Notes: generated from the sequence alone by a model not told the origin. DNA of 9,481 nt from Acidobacteriota bacterium (GCA_026393735.1 JAPKZP010000084.1:1-9481); one strand, 5' to 3'; positions 1 to 7,567 are shown, counted from the first letter of the stretch. A program made the numbers and translations.

Positions 1-524
1 ATGAACACGATGGCGAGCACCGCCATCGCGCTCCCGAAGTCGGGCTGCAGCAGGATGAGCCCCACCATCACCACGAGCGTCATGGCAATAGGCCCGAGGG
101 AGTACTTCACGTCCTCGATGCGGTCCATCCGTCGCTCGAGCACCGCTGCGGAGAACACGATCATCGCCAGCTTCGCCAGCTCGGACGGCTGGATGCCGAT
201 CCCGCCGAGGGCGAACCAGCGGCGCGTGCCGTTGATCTTCGGTCCGATCGCCAGGACCGCGACGAGGGCCACCAGCGTGAAGCCGACGAGCGACCAGATG
301 ACCCGCGGGTTGCGGTAGAACTGGTAGTCGATCCGCATGGAGATGGCCATCGCGGCGAGCCCGAGGACGGCGAAAAGCGCCTGCTTCGTCAGAAACAGGT
401 TGGGCTGGCGGTAGCGCTCCATCGCCATCACGTTCGAGGCGCTGTACACCATCACGATGCTGGCGGCCACGAGGGTCACCGTCGTGAGAAACAGCAGCCG
501 GTCAGACTTGAGCTTTCGCGCCAT
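1..524 (-). CDS. ftsW: FtsW, septal peptidoglycan glycosyltransferase (SEDS family), 3' part cut by window edge
   Basis: The first 174 residues of a polytopic membrane protein are visible; the rest lies beyond base 1. The ATG at 522-524 opens a short basic cytoplasmic head (MARKLKSDR), followed by hydrophobic segments at about residues 10-30, 44-63, 74-94, 113-130 and 142-160. SEDS-family signatures are clear: GTRRWFALGG at about 99-108, IQPSELAKLA at 111-120 and QPDFGSA at 160-166. The family polymerises lipid II into septal glycan strands together with a class B PBP, here the FtsI encoded upstream in the same operon. RodA has similar motifs, but the position after murD in a dcw cluster favours FtsW. 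The nearest Shine-Dalgarno-like stretch (AGGG) is about 11 bases upstream and weak. About 200 bp separate it from murD, unlike the tight spacing elsewhere, so its expression may be partly uncoupled. Confidence 0.93.
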   Translation of the reverse strand, partial: MARKLKSDRLLFLTTVTLVAASIVMVYSASNVMAMERYRQPNLFLTKQALFAVLGLAAMAISMRIDYQFYRNPRVIWSLVGFTLVALVAVLAIGPKINGTRRWFALGGIGIQPSELAKLAMIVFSAAVLERRMDRIEDVKYSLGPIAMTLVVMVGLILLQPDFGSAMAVLAIVF

Positions 525-606
525 GAGCCAACCACACCCTAAAGTCCCGTCAGCCTCGAGCCGACATTCCGGGAGGCACCGAAGAACCCGGGCACCGCGC
601 TCGGGT

Positions 607-732
607 GTGAGCCGTCAGCAGTCATCAGTCGGTCCTAGGGCACGGACACCAGCTCCCCGCGCGGGGCCGCGCGGGGTCCCAGCAGCCAGCTCCATGCCGC
701 GTCGAGCCGACTGACGACTGCTCACGGCTCAC
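607..732. repeat. Inverted-repeat-bounded intergenic element between murD and ftsW
   Basis: Arms at 607-632 (beginning GTGAGCCGTCAGC) and 707-732 (ending CACGGCTCAC) are reverse complements at 24 of 26 positions. The mismatches are 616/723 and 624/715. In RNA read from the minus (operon) strand, 624/715 becomes a G-U pair, leaving one true mismatch in the stem. The 74-base interior holds a second GC-rich foldback: 655-664 (CCCCGCGCGG) against 667-676 (CCGCGCGGGG), including the perfect palindrome CCCCGCGCGGGG at 655-666. The TGA stop of murD (729-731) lies inside the right arm. No transposase and no clear target duplication is visible. It resembles a REP/MITE-like non-autonomous palindromic repeat or a large mRNA stem-loop. 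No other copy is seen in this window, so dispersal is inference. Confidence 0.75.
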
Positions 733-2120
733 GCCGTTTGTACGCCCGTCTCGCGCTCCCCTTGTCCCTCGCCCCGCAGCCGCGCCACCTCGGCCTTGAA
801 GGCCCGTCCGCGCGCGGCGTAGTTCTCGAACATGTCGAAGCTGGCGCACGCCGGCGCCAGCAGCACGCTCGCGCCTTCCGCTGCCGCCTCGAAACCTCTC
901 TGCACCGCCTCGGCCATCGAGCGCGCGGCCGAAACCTCCACGGCCCCGGCCAGCGCCTCGCGGAAGAGCGGCGCGGACTCCCCGATCGTCACCACCGTCG
1001 CGCGCCGCGCCGCCAGCGGGCCTCGCAGCACCGCCAGGTCGCCCCCTTTGTAGCGGCCACCCATGATCACGACGAGGCCGTCGCCGAAGGTCTCGATGGC
1101 CTGGCGCGCCGCGTCCACGTTGGTGGCCTTCGAGTCGTTCACGAAACGCACTCCGCCGATCTCGTCGACCCACTCCATGGCGTGCTCGAGCCCGGTGAAC
1201 GACGCGACCGCACGGGCGATGGCCGCCGGCTCGACGCCTGCCAGCCGCGCGATGGCCGAGGCGGCCAGCACGTCGGCGAGCAGGTGCGGACCAATCAGGC
1301 GGACGTCGCGGACGCGCACGATCGGCAGATCCCCGGACGGCCCGCGCTCGACGATCCAGCCGTCCGCGATCGTCGTGCCGGCTTCGACGTGCGCATCGCG
1401 GGCGAAACGCACGAGCGGCGCCCGGCCGCGGCTCGCCATCTCGATCGTCCGGACGTCGTCGGCATTCACCACCGCCCGGTCGTCCGGAGTCTGCCGCGCG
1501 AAGATCCGCGACTTGGCGGCTGCGTACTCCTCCACGGTCGCGTGGCGGTCGAGATGATCCGGCGTGAGATTCAGCAGCGCGGCCACCCACGGATGGAAGC
1601 GCTCGGCGGTCTCGAGCTGGAAGCTGCTGACCTCGACCACGTGGATCGTCTCGGGCCGCGAGTCCGCGACGTGCGCCGAGAGGGGTGTGCCGATGTTTCC
1701 GCCCACGGGCGCGTGCATCCCGGCCTCGGCGAGCATGCGCCCGGTCAGCGCGCTGGTCGTCGACTTCCCTTTCGTGCCCGTGATCGCCACGATGCGCCCG
1801 CGCAGCCAGCGCGAGGCGAGCTCGATCTCGCCAATCACAGGCACGCCCGCCGCGCGCGCAGCCGCCACGGACGGCTCGTCGAACGGCACACCCGGGCTCA
1901 CGACCACGAGGTCTGCTCCGCTCAGCAGTTCGGCCGGATGGTCACCGAGCACCAGCGCGACGCCGAGCGATTCGAGCGCCGGCTGGCCGTCGATCGCGGT
2001 CCGCTTGTCGGTCAGCGTGACGCGCGCGCCGCGGTCCGCGAGCAGGCGCGCGGCAGCGATGCCGCTGCCGGCACCTCCGACCACCACCACCCGCTGGTGA
2101 CGAACCGTGAACTCGCTCAT
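729..2120 (-). CDS. murD: UDP-N-acetylmuramoyl-L-alanine--D-glutamate ligase (MurD), with unusual active-site substitutions
   Basis: This 463-residue cytoplasmic Mur ligase, near the usual 440-460, adds D-glutamate to UDP-MurNAc-L-Ala using ATP. An N-terminal Rossmann-like nucleotide-sugar domain (VVVVGGAGSG, residues 11-20) is followed by the ATP-binding P-loop GTKGKST (115-121), GGNIG (140-144), VSSFQLE (164-170), DHLDRH (188-193) and a likely carbamylated lysine, K203, in AAKSRIF. NDSKATN (328-334) and the C-terminal APACASFDMFENY block are also present. Three normally invariant positions differ. The H-N-x-x-N motif reads HLLAD (279-283), and the usual His-Arg of the GLPHR motif is His-Ala (313-314). 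The protein runs about 15 polar residues past the usual end, and its TGA stop lies in the flanking inverted repeat. The ATG start is 25 bp after murF, with AAAGGA 12 bases upstream. MurD is the best call from context and motifs, although activity with these substitutions is untested. Confidence 0.93.
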   Translation of the reverse strand: MSEFTVRHQRVVVVGGAGSGIAAARLLADRGARVTLTDKRTAIDGQPALESLGVALVLGDHPAELLSGADLVVVSPGVPFDEPSVAAARAAGVPVIGEIELASRWLRGRIVAITGTKGKSTTSALTGRMLAEAGMHAPVGGNIGTPLSAHVADSRPETIHVVEVSSFQLETAERFHPWVAALLNLTPDHLDRHATVEEYAAAKSRIFARQTPDDRAVVNADDVRTIEMASRGRAPLVRFARDAHVEAGTTIADGWIVERGPSGDLPIVRVRDVRLIGPHLLADVLAASAIARLAGVEPAAIARAVASFTGLEHAMEWVDEIGGVRFVNDSKATNVDAARQAIETFGDGLVVIMGGRYKGGDLAVLRGPLAARRATVVTIGESAPLFREALAGAVEVSAARSMAEAVQRGFEAAAEGASVLLAPACASFDMFENYAARGRAFKAEVARLRGEGQGERETGVQTA

Positions 2121-2145
2121 GCCGCCGACGCGTCCTTTCTCCGTC

Positions 2146-3558
2146 TCACCGGGACAGCTCCGCTTTCACGCGGTCCACGACGACATCCGTGCGGATGCCG
2201 CGCGACCCCTTGACGAGCACCAGGTCGCCGCTGCGCAGGGCGCCGGCGAGCAGGGCCGCGGCGTCCTGGCTCGTCGGGACATGGGCCACTGCCGAGGCTG
2301 GCATGCCCGACTCGACCGCCGCGCGGGCCATCGCCACGGCCGGCGCCACGCCGACGGTGATGAGCTTCGCAAGCCCGGCGCGGGCAGCCGCACGTCCGCA
2401 GAACGCGTGCAGCGCCTCCGACTGCCAGCCAAGCTCCAGCATCTCGCCCAGCACGGCGATGCGGCGCGCGCAGTCCTGCTCGGCTGCGATCGCCTCCAGC
2501 GTGCGTTCGAGCGCGCGCGGGTTCGAGTTGTACGAGTCGTCGACGATCGTGATCCCGTGCAGGCGCCACACCTCGCCCCGCCGCGGCGCGGGCTTGAAGG
2601 CGGCCATCGTCTCGACGATGTCGGCGAGCGGCACGCCGAAGTGCGTGGCGACGGCAGCCGCGGCGAGCGCGTTGGCCAGGTGCCCGCGCCCCAGCAGCGG
2701 CATGCGCATCGCGGCCGTGCCGTGCGGCGTCGTGAGCGTCGCCCGCGTCCCGGCCAGGCCGCGATCGACGACGTCGGTGGCTCGCACGTCGGCGGCGACG
2801 TCGATGCCGAACGTCATCACACGGGCCGGCGTCGAGGAGACGCGCGCCATCACCAGCGGATCCCCGGCATTCGCGACAACGAGCGAGGACGCGGTCGCGC
2901 CGTCCAGGATCTCCGCCTTCGCGTCGGCAATGGCCTCGATCGACGGGAAGAACGCCGAGTGCACTTCGGCGACAAGCGTCCACACGCGGACGTCCGGCGC
3001 CGCAAGCCTGACGAGGGCGCGGATCTCGCCCGCGTGATTCATGCCGAGTTCCACAACGGCGATGTCCGGCCGGTGGCGCAGTTCCAGCAGCGACAGCGGC
3101 AGGCCGATGTGGTTGTTGAAGTTCCCGAGGGTGCGGAAGACCCGGAACCGCGTCGTCAGCAGATCGGCGGTCATCTCCTTGGTCGTGGTCTTCCCTGCGC
3201 TGCCGGTGATGGCGACGACCTGGCTGCCCGACTCGCGCCGGATGTAACCGGCGAGTCGCTGCAGCGCGAGGGTCGTATCGTCCACCTGGATGACGGCCAC
3301 GCCGGCAGCAGAGCCCAGGGGCAGTGACGAGGGATTGGAGACGACGATCCCGCCGGCGCCCGCGTCGCAGGCGGCCCTGGCGAACGCATGCCCGTCGAAG
3401 CGCTCGCCGACAATGGCGACGAACAGGTCCCCACGGTTGAGCGTGCGCGAGTCGATCGACACGCCGTCCACCGGTGTCGTCGGCGCGCCAGACACGAGGG
3501 CGCCCGACATGGCCAGCGCCACCTGCGCCGCGGTGAGGACGATCGGCACGGCGCTCAC
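2146..3558 (-). CDS. murF: UDP-N-acetylmuramoyl-tripeptide--D-alanyl-D-alanine ligase (MurF)
   Basis: This cytoplasmic Mur ligase joins D-Ala-D-Ala to the UDP-MurNAc tripeptide, giving the pentapeptide precursor. I start it at GTG 3556-3558, which overlaps the murE TGA as GTGA and gives 470 residues, close to the usual size. A reading frame that runs further upstream gives an Arg-rich, non-homologous head and is rejected; GTG 3547-3549 is an alternative. The N-terminal substrate domain (DSRTLNRGDLFVAI, about 36-49) leads to the P-loop ITGSAGKTTTKE (117-128), GNFNNHIGLPLS (145-156), ELGMNHAGEI (170-179), the likely carbamylated lysine in ADAKAEI (211-217), GRGHLANALAA (290-300), DDSYNSNP (340-347) and a C-terminal VKGSRG (449-454). 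The stretch TLVAEVHSAFFPS replaces the more common TNxxxAHLExFGS pattern, keeping only the His. The next gene is murD, not mraY as in most dcw clusters. Confidence 0.95.
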   Translation of the reverse strand: MSAVPIVLTAAQVALAMSGALVSGAPTTPVDGVSIDSRTLNRGDLFVAIVGERFDGHAFARAACDAGAGGIVVSNPSSLPLGSAAGVAVIQVDDTTLALQRLAGYIRRESGSQVVAITGSAGKTTTKEMTADLLTTRFRVFRTLGNFNNHIGLPLSLLELRHRPDIAVVELGMNHAGEIRALVRLAAPDVRVWTLVAEVHSAFFPSIEAIADAKAEILDGATASSLVVANAGDPLVMARVSSTPARVMTFGIDVAADVRATDVVDRGLAGTRATLTTPHGTAAMRMPLLGRGHLANALAAAAVATHFGVPLADIVETMAAFKPAPRRGEVWRLHGITIVDDSYNSNPRALERTLEAIAAEQDCARRIAVLGEMLELGWQSEALHAFCGRAAARAGLAKLITVGVAPAVAMARAAVESGMPASAVAHVPTSQDAAALLAGALRSGDLVLVKGSRGIRTDVVVDRVKAELSR

Positions 3559-5105
3559 GCCGGCCCCCCCGTGCGGCGGCGCGCGAGCGCCTCGCAGGCC
3601 ACGTCGACGTCGTCGAACGGCAGCACCCGTTCGCGGATGACCTGGTATTTCTCGTGCCCCTTCCCCGCAACGACGACGACGTCGCCGGTGTGCGCGTCCT
3701 GCACGGCCCGCTCGATGGCGGCCCGGCGATCGGCCATCCGCCACCACACGCGCCCGGGCCGGGGTGCGGCCGGCGGCCCCGCGCCAGGCCTCGGGCGTTC
3801 CGGAGGAGGCGCGATGCCCCGTTCGATTTCGTCGATGATGCGCTCGGGGTCCTCGGATCGGGGGTTGTCGGACGTGATGACGACCACGTCGCTCAACCGC
3901 GCGGCGACGGCTCCCATGAGCGGGCGCTTGGTCCGGTCGCGATCGCCGCCGCAGCCGAATACCGTGATCATCCGGGCCGTCGCGATCGGCCGCACGGCCT
4001 CGAGCAGGTTCTTCAGCGCGTCGTCGGTGTGCGCGTAGTCGACGATCACGGTGAGATCGTCGGCGGATGACGACACGACCTGGAATCGGCCAGGTACGGC
4101 GGAAACGCCTGCCAGGCCCGACTCGATGGCCGCCGCCGGAAGCCCGAGAGCCACGCCGGTGGCCGTTGCCGCCAGCAGGTTGTAGACGTTGAAGCGTCCC
4201 GCGAGGCGAGATGCGATGTGCAGCGTGCCGGACGGCGTCCGTACGTCGAACGACAGGCCGACGAGCGACGCCGGCATGGCCACCGGCATCACGTCAGCCG
4301 GCCGATCCACCGCGTAGGTCACGCGGGTCGGCAGTTGCGACGCCAGGGTGGCACCCCGCGGATCGTCCACGTTCACCACGCCGGGTGCGCCGTCCGGCAG
4401 GAGCTCGAACAACCGGCGCTTCGCGGCGAAGTACTGGTCCATGTCGAGGTGGAAGTCGAGATGATCGCGCGTGAGATTCGTGAAGACACACGCGGCAAAC
4501 CGCGTCCCGTCCGCGCGGCGCAGCGCGAGCGCGTGCGATGACACTTCCATGGCGCAGGCGACGCATCCGGCGTCCGCCATCTCGCGGAACATCTGCTGCA
4601 GATCCACCGCCTCGGGCGTGGTGCGCGAGGCTTCGCGCAGCTCGGCGCCGATGCGGTACTGCACGGTTCCCATCAGCCCGCACGACTCGCCGGCGGCTTC
4701 GAACACCTCGCGGATCAGGTACGCCGTTGTCGTCTTGCCGTTCGTACCGGTGATGCCCACGACGCGCATGGCCCGGCTCGGGTGCCCGTAGAAATGCGCG
4801 GCGAGCGTGGCCATCGCGAGCCGGCCGTCGCTGACGCGGATCCACGGAATCGGCAATTCGGCGGGCGTGGCGCCCTCTCCCACGGCGGCGATCGCGCCCC
4901 GGGCCGCCGCCTGGGCCGCAAACGCGGCACCATCGGCTTGCGCGCCGCGCAGGGCCATGAAGAGCGCGCCGGGCGTGAGGGTGCGCGAGTCGTAGGCGAG
5001 CGCCGCCACCGGCACGTCACCGTCGGCCGCAACACCGGGACCAGCAGCCTCGGTTACCCGGAGGCCGCTCCCGTCGAGCACGGTGAGGAGCTCGCGCAGC
5101 GTCAT
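3555..5105 (-). CDS. murE: UDP-N-acetylmuramoyl-L-alanyl-D-glutamate--2,6-diaminopimelate ligase (MurE)
   Basis: This cytoplasmic ATP-dependent ligase adds the third residue of the peptide stem. The start is ATG 5103-5105, overlapping the ftsI TGA as ATGA and giving 516 residues; the open frame extends upstream into ftsI but is not homologous there. Visible are DSRTLTPGALFMAL (39-52), the P-loop GITGTNGKTTT (117-127), TTPEAVDL (162-169), MEVSSHAL (186-193), DHLDFHLDMDQY (214-225), the likely carbamylated K229 in AAKRR, GRFNVYNLLAA (303-313), PGRFQ, DYAHTDDAL (356-364), GCGGDRDRTKRP, DNPR (413-416) and GKGHEKYQ (481-488). DNPR is the signature of meso-diaminopimelate specificity, as opposed to lysine-adding enzymes, so mDAP peptidoglycan is predicted. 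A Pro/Gly-rich insertion at about 431-452 (PPPERPRPGAGPP and on) lengthens a loop in the C-terminal domain. murF overlaps its end by four bases. Confidence 0.97.
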   Translation of the reverse strand: MTLRELLTVLDGSGLRVTEAAGPGVAADGDVPVAALAYDSRTLTPGALFMALRGAQADGAAFAAQAAARGAIAAVGEGATPAELPIPWIRVSDGRLAMATLAAHFYGHPSRAMRVVGITGTNGKTTTAYLIREVFEAAGESCGLMGTVQYRIGAELREASRTTPEAVDLQQMFREMADAGCVACAMEVSSHALALRRADGTRFAACVFTNLTRDHLDFHLDMDQYFAAKRRLFELLPDGAPGVVNVDDPRGATLASQLPTRVTYAVDRPADVMPVAMPASLVGLSFDVRTPSGTLHIASRLAGRFNVYNLLAATATGVALGLPAAAIESGLAGVSAVPGRFQVVSSSADDLTVIVDYAHTDDALKNLLEAVRPIATARMITVFGCGGDRDRTKRPLMGAVAARLSDVVVITSDNPRSEDPERIIDEIERGIAPPPERPRPGAGPPAAPRPGRVWWRMADRRAAIERAVQDAHTGDVVVVAGKGHEKYQVIRERVLPFDDVDVACEALARRRTGGPA

Positions 5106-7129
5106 TGCTGCGGAGCCGACGGAGGGGACGACAGGACGATACGCTCCAGCCACAGGCGGCAGGCGCGGCCAGACTCGAGCGGCGTGCCGGCTGCGGGGTC
5201 CTGGTCGATGACAACGCCGTCGCCCGTCAGGCGGGCGACGAGACCGAGGAGCGCGAGGCGGCGAACCGCTTCACGCGCAGCCAGCCCGCGCACGTCCGGC
5301 ACGGTCGGCGGGCCGGTAACCACGTTCAGGCGAGGGCTGCCCCCCATGCCGGCTGCGGGCACGAATTCGGGGCCGGTCGGCTCGGCCGCAGACGCGCGCA
5401 CGAGGACGGGCGGGATCGGGTTCAGTGTCTGCGGGATTCCGAGATGGCGCATGGCGGCCGCCGCGATCGCCTTGAACACGGGCGCGGCGACGTCGCCCCC
5501 GTAGAACTTCCCGGCATGGGGCGAGTCGATGACGACAAGCATCGCGATGGCCGGCTGCCGCGACGGCACGAAGCCGACGAACGAGGCGTGGTAGTCGCTC
5601 TGCGAGTAGCGCCCGTTGATGACCTTGCGCGCGGTCCCCGTCTTGCCGGCCACGGTGTACCCGGGGATCATCGCGGCACGGCCCGTGCCGCGCTCCACAA
5701 CCTGTTCCATGATCTCGACGAGCGTCGCGGCGGTGTCCGCGTTGATCGTGCGCCGCAGCTCCACCGGCGCGACATCGGTGCGAAGCGCGCCGTGGCGGAG
5801 CGCCCGGACGATGCGCGGCTGCAGGAGCACGCCGCCGTTGGCCACCGACGAGACCGCGGCGACCATCTGCATCGGCGTCACGCCGATCTCGTAGCCCATC
5901 GAAACAGACGCGAGGGTGCTCGTGCTCCACGTGCTCGGGTCGGCGAGCATGCCGGGTGTCTCTCCCGGCAGGTCCCCGAAGACGCGGGTGCCGAATCCGA
6001 AACGGCGGACATACCGGCCCAGCCGTTCGGCCCCGAGACCGAGGCCGATCTTGATCGCGCCGACATTGCTCGACTTCACGATGACGTCCATGAAGCTGAG
6101 CACACCGTAGTTGTGGTTGCTCGCCTCGCGCACGATGCGGGTGCCGCTGCGCCACACTCCGGCGCTCGCGTCAACCGGATCGGACAGCGAGTAGAGGTGC
6201 TCTTCCATCGCGGCCGACGCCGTCACGACCTTGAAGGTGGACCCCGGTTCGTAGATCTCCTGCACGCCCCGGTTGCGCCGGCTTTCTTCCGAATACTCCC
6301 GGATGGCGTTCGGATTGAACGTCGGCTCGTTGGCCAGGGCGAGGATCTCGCCCGTGCGCGGGTCCATGACAATGACCGACCCGCCGGCCGCGCGGTTCGC
6401 CACGACGCCGGCGTGCAGCTCGCGCTCGGCGACATGCTGCAGGTTTGCGTCGATCGTCAACTCGAGCGTGTCCCCCGGCACGGGCGACCGCTCGACGCGG
6501 CTGAACGCATGGTGGTGGGCGTCGGTCTCCACGAGGATCGTGCCCGGCGTGCCGCTGATCTTCGAGTTGTAGGCCTGTTCGATGCCGCCGAGCCCCTTGT
6601 TGTCGACGCCGAGGTAGCCCAGCACGTGCGCGGCCAGCTCGCGGTTCGGGTAGTAGCGCTTGGGCTCCGGCTTGGTGAAGATCCCGGCGAGCTTCAGCGC
6701 GGTGACGCGGGCCGAGGACGCGAGCGGAACCTGGCGCCGCAGGTACGCGAAGGCCCGCTTCTTCTGGCTCAGGCGCTGCACGAACGTCTCGCGTTCCTGC
6801 GGCGTGCAATCGCCCAACGCATCGCACACGGCCGCCACTTCCTGGTCCGGCCGGGCGACGTCGCGGGGAATCGCGCAGATGGAGTCTGCGTCGACACTCA
6901 GCGCGAGCGTGCGTCCCTGGCGATCGACGATGTCGCCGCGGCGCGGCTCGAGCGTCGTCGTCCGGTTGGCCTGGTTGGTGGCCCGCTCCTGGTAGAAGTC
7001 GTGACGGTAGACCTGGATCCACACCAGGGTGGCTTCGATGCAGACCGCCCACACGATGAACAGGACGGCAGTGACGAGCACGCGGCTACGCACCGTCGAC
7101 TGCCACGTGCGTTCGTGTGTCTCTGCCAT
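5102..7129 (-). CDS. ftsI: FtsI/PBP3-type division transpeptidase with a C-terminal PASTA domain
   Basis: This 675-residue class B penicillin-binding protein cross-links septal peptidoglycan in the periplasm. A short cytoplasmic tail and one membrane anchor (about residues 17-38) precede the dimerisation/pedestal domain (EPRRGDIVDRQGRTLA, 61-76; GLGGIEQAYN, 179-188). The transpeptidase domain carries all three catalytic motifs: STFK with nucleophile S297, SSN at 353-355 and KTG at 496-498. The tail (about 608-664, beginning PTVPDVRGLAAREAV and containing DQDPAAGTPL) matches a single PASTA repeat. PASTA is familiar in Gram-positive SpoVD/PBP2x proteins and absent from the Escherichia coli FtsI. 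The ATG at 7127-7129 has a good Shine-Dalgarno GGGAG at 7138-7142, 8 bases upstream. ftsL ends 24 bp upstream, and murE starts on the overlapping ATGA. Its partner in the cell should be the FtsW encoded at the left edge. Confidence 0.96.
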   Translation of the reverse strand: MAETHERTWQSTVRSRVLVTAVLFIVWAVCIEATLVWIQVYRHDFYQERATNQANRTTTLEPRRGDIVDRQGRTLALSVDADSICAIPRDVARPDQEVAAVCDALGDCTPQERETFVQRLSQKKRAFAYLRRQVPLASSARVTALKLAGIFTKPEPKRYYPNRELAAHVLGYLGVDNKGLGGIEQAYNSKISGTPGTILVETDAHHHAFSRVERSPVPGDTLELTIDANLQHVAERELHAGVVANRAAGGSVIVMDPRTGEILALANEPTFNPNAIREYSEESRRNRGVQEIYEPGSTFKVVTASAAMEEHLYSLSDPVDASAGVWRSGTRIVREASNHNYGVLSFMDVIVKSSNVGAIKIGLGLGAERLGRYVRRFGFGTRVFGDLPGETPGMLADPSTWSTSTLASVSMGYEIGVTPMQMVAAVSSVANGGVLLQPRIVRALRHGALRTDVAPVELRRTINADTAATLVEIMEQVVERGTGRAAMIPGYTVAGKTGTARKVINGRYSQSDYHASFVGFVPSRQPAIAMLVVIDSPHAGKFYGGDVAAPVFKAIAAAAMRHLGIPQTLNPIPPVLVRASAAEPTGPEFVPAAGMGGSPRLNVVTGPPTVPDVRGLAAREAVRRLALLGLVARLTGDGVVIDQDPAAGTPLESGRACRLWLERIVLSSPPSAPQQ

Positions 7130-7153
7130 CGCGTCAACTCCCGCCCGCCGCGC

Positions 7154-7567
7154 CTACCGCTGCGCAACCAGCGTGCGGGCCGGCTGTGCGGCTTGGCGAA
7201 CCCGCTCGATCACCACCGCCTCGGTCTGTGTCGGCGCCACGAGGTGGAGCTGGGTGGTCGCCAGCAGCTCGATGCGCTGCGGCGCCCTCAGCGTTTCCAG
7301 TTCCAGCCGAAGCTGACGATTCGCAGTCTCCTCCGCGGCGCGTTCCTGCTGCAGCGCCCCGAGCGCGTAGCCCAGCTGCGTCCACTCGTAGTGCTGCCAG
7401 ACGGCGAGCAGCAGTCCACCCACCAGCACCGACACGAACAGGGCCGACCACCACATTTCCCGGTTGCGCGCACGGTCGACTTCGCGCACGGGGTTGTTGT
7501 GAACGTCTTTCGGGACCGCAAATCCGAGGGCGTCGGCCGCGCCTGTCGTCCGTGCCATCGTTGTCAC
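7154..7567 (-). CDS. ftsL: FtsL-like bitopic cell division protein
   Basis: This 137-residue protein has a cytoplasmic N-terminal head of about 38 residues, one transmembrane helix (about W39-W57) and a periplasmic coiled coil (about 61-97, rich in Leu, Gln, Glu and Arg). A short tail follows, with the usual FtsL pattern of LRAPQRIELLA and LHLVAPTQTEAVVI. FtsL normally joins FtsB and FtsQ and signals septal synthesis to FtsWI. FtsL proteins diverge strongly in sequence, so the call rests on topology, coiled coil, size and the position between rsmH and ftsI. The GTG start at 7565-7567 overlaps the rsmH TGA as GTGA. An in-frame ATG three codons later (7556-7558) is the alternative. The TAG stop is at 7154-7156. 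Confidence 0.9.
   Translation of the reverse strand: MTTMARTTGAADALGFAVPKDVHNNPVREVDRARNREMWWSALFVSVLVGGLLLAVWQHYEWTQLGYALGALQQERAAEETANRQLRLELETLRAPQRIELLATTQLHLVAPTQTEAVVIERVRQAAQPARTLVAQR

Noticed and set aside
655..676. Rho-independent terminator after murD formed by the GC-rich foldback
   Set aside because: The stem is strong, but no T-run follows on either strand, and ftsW follows in the same direction; better viewed as part of the inverted-repeat element.
607..732. Insertion sequence or CRISPR unit at the murD/ftsW junction
   Set aside because: Too short for a transposase gene, only one pair of inverted arms, no repeat-spacer periodicity and no clear target-site duplication.
738..3327. 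Long plus-strand open frames (491 and 406 codons) antisense to murD and murF
   Set aside because: Arg/His/Gly-rich composition without motifs, completely overlapped by clear Mur ligases; shadows caused by GC bias.
2117..3670. A 517-codon minus-strand frame overlapping murF in another register, and a 321-codon one overlapping murD at 625-1590
   Set aside because: Both are Arg-rich off-frame readings of the true genes. The second also reads through the inverted-repeat element.
3559..3747. Upstream extension of murF to an ATG at 3747
   Set aside because: The extra 63 residues are an Arg-rich off-frame reading of the end of murE; family homology begins after the GTG at 3558, which forms a GTGA overlap with murE.
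5106..5153. Upstream extension of murE by 16 codons into ftsI
   Set aside because: The ATG at 5105 forms the ATGA overlap with the ftsI stop and matches the normal MurE N-terminus; the extra residues show no homology.
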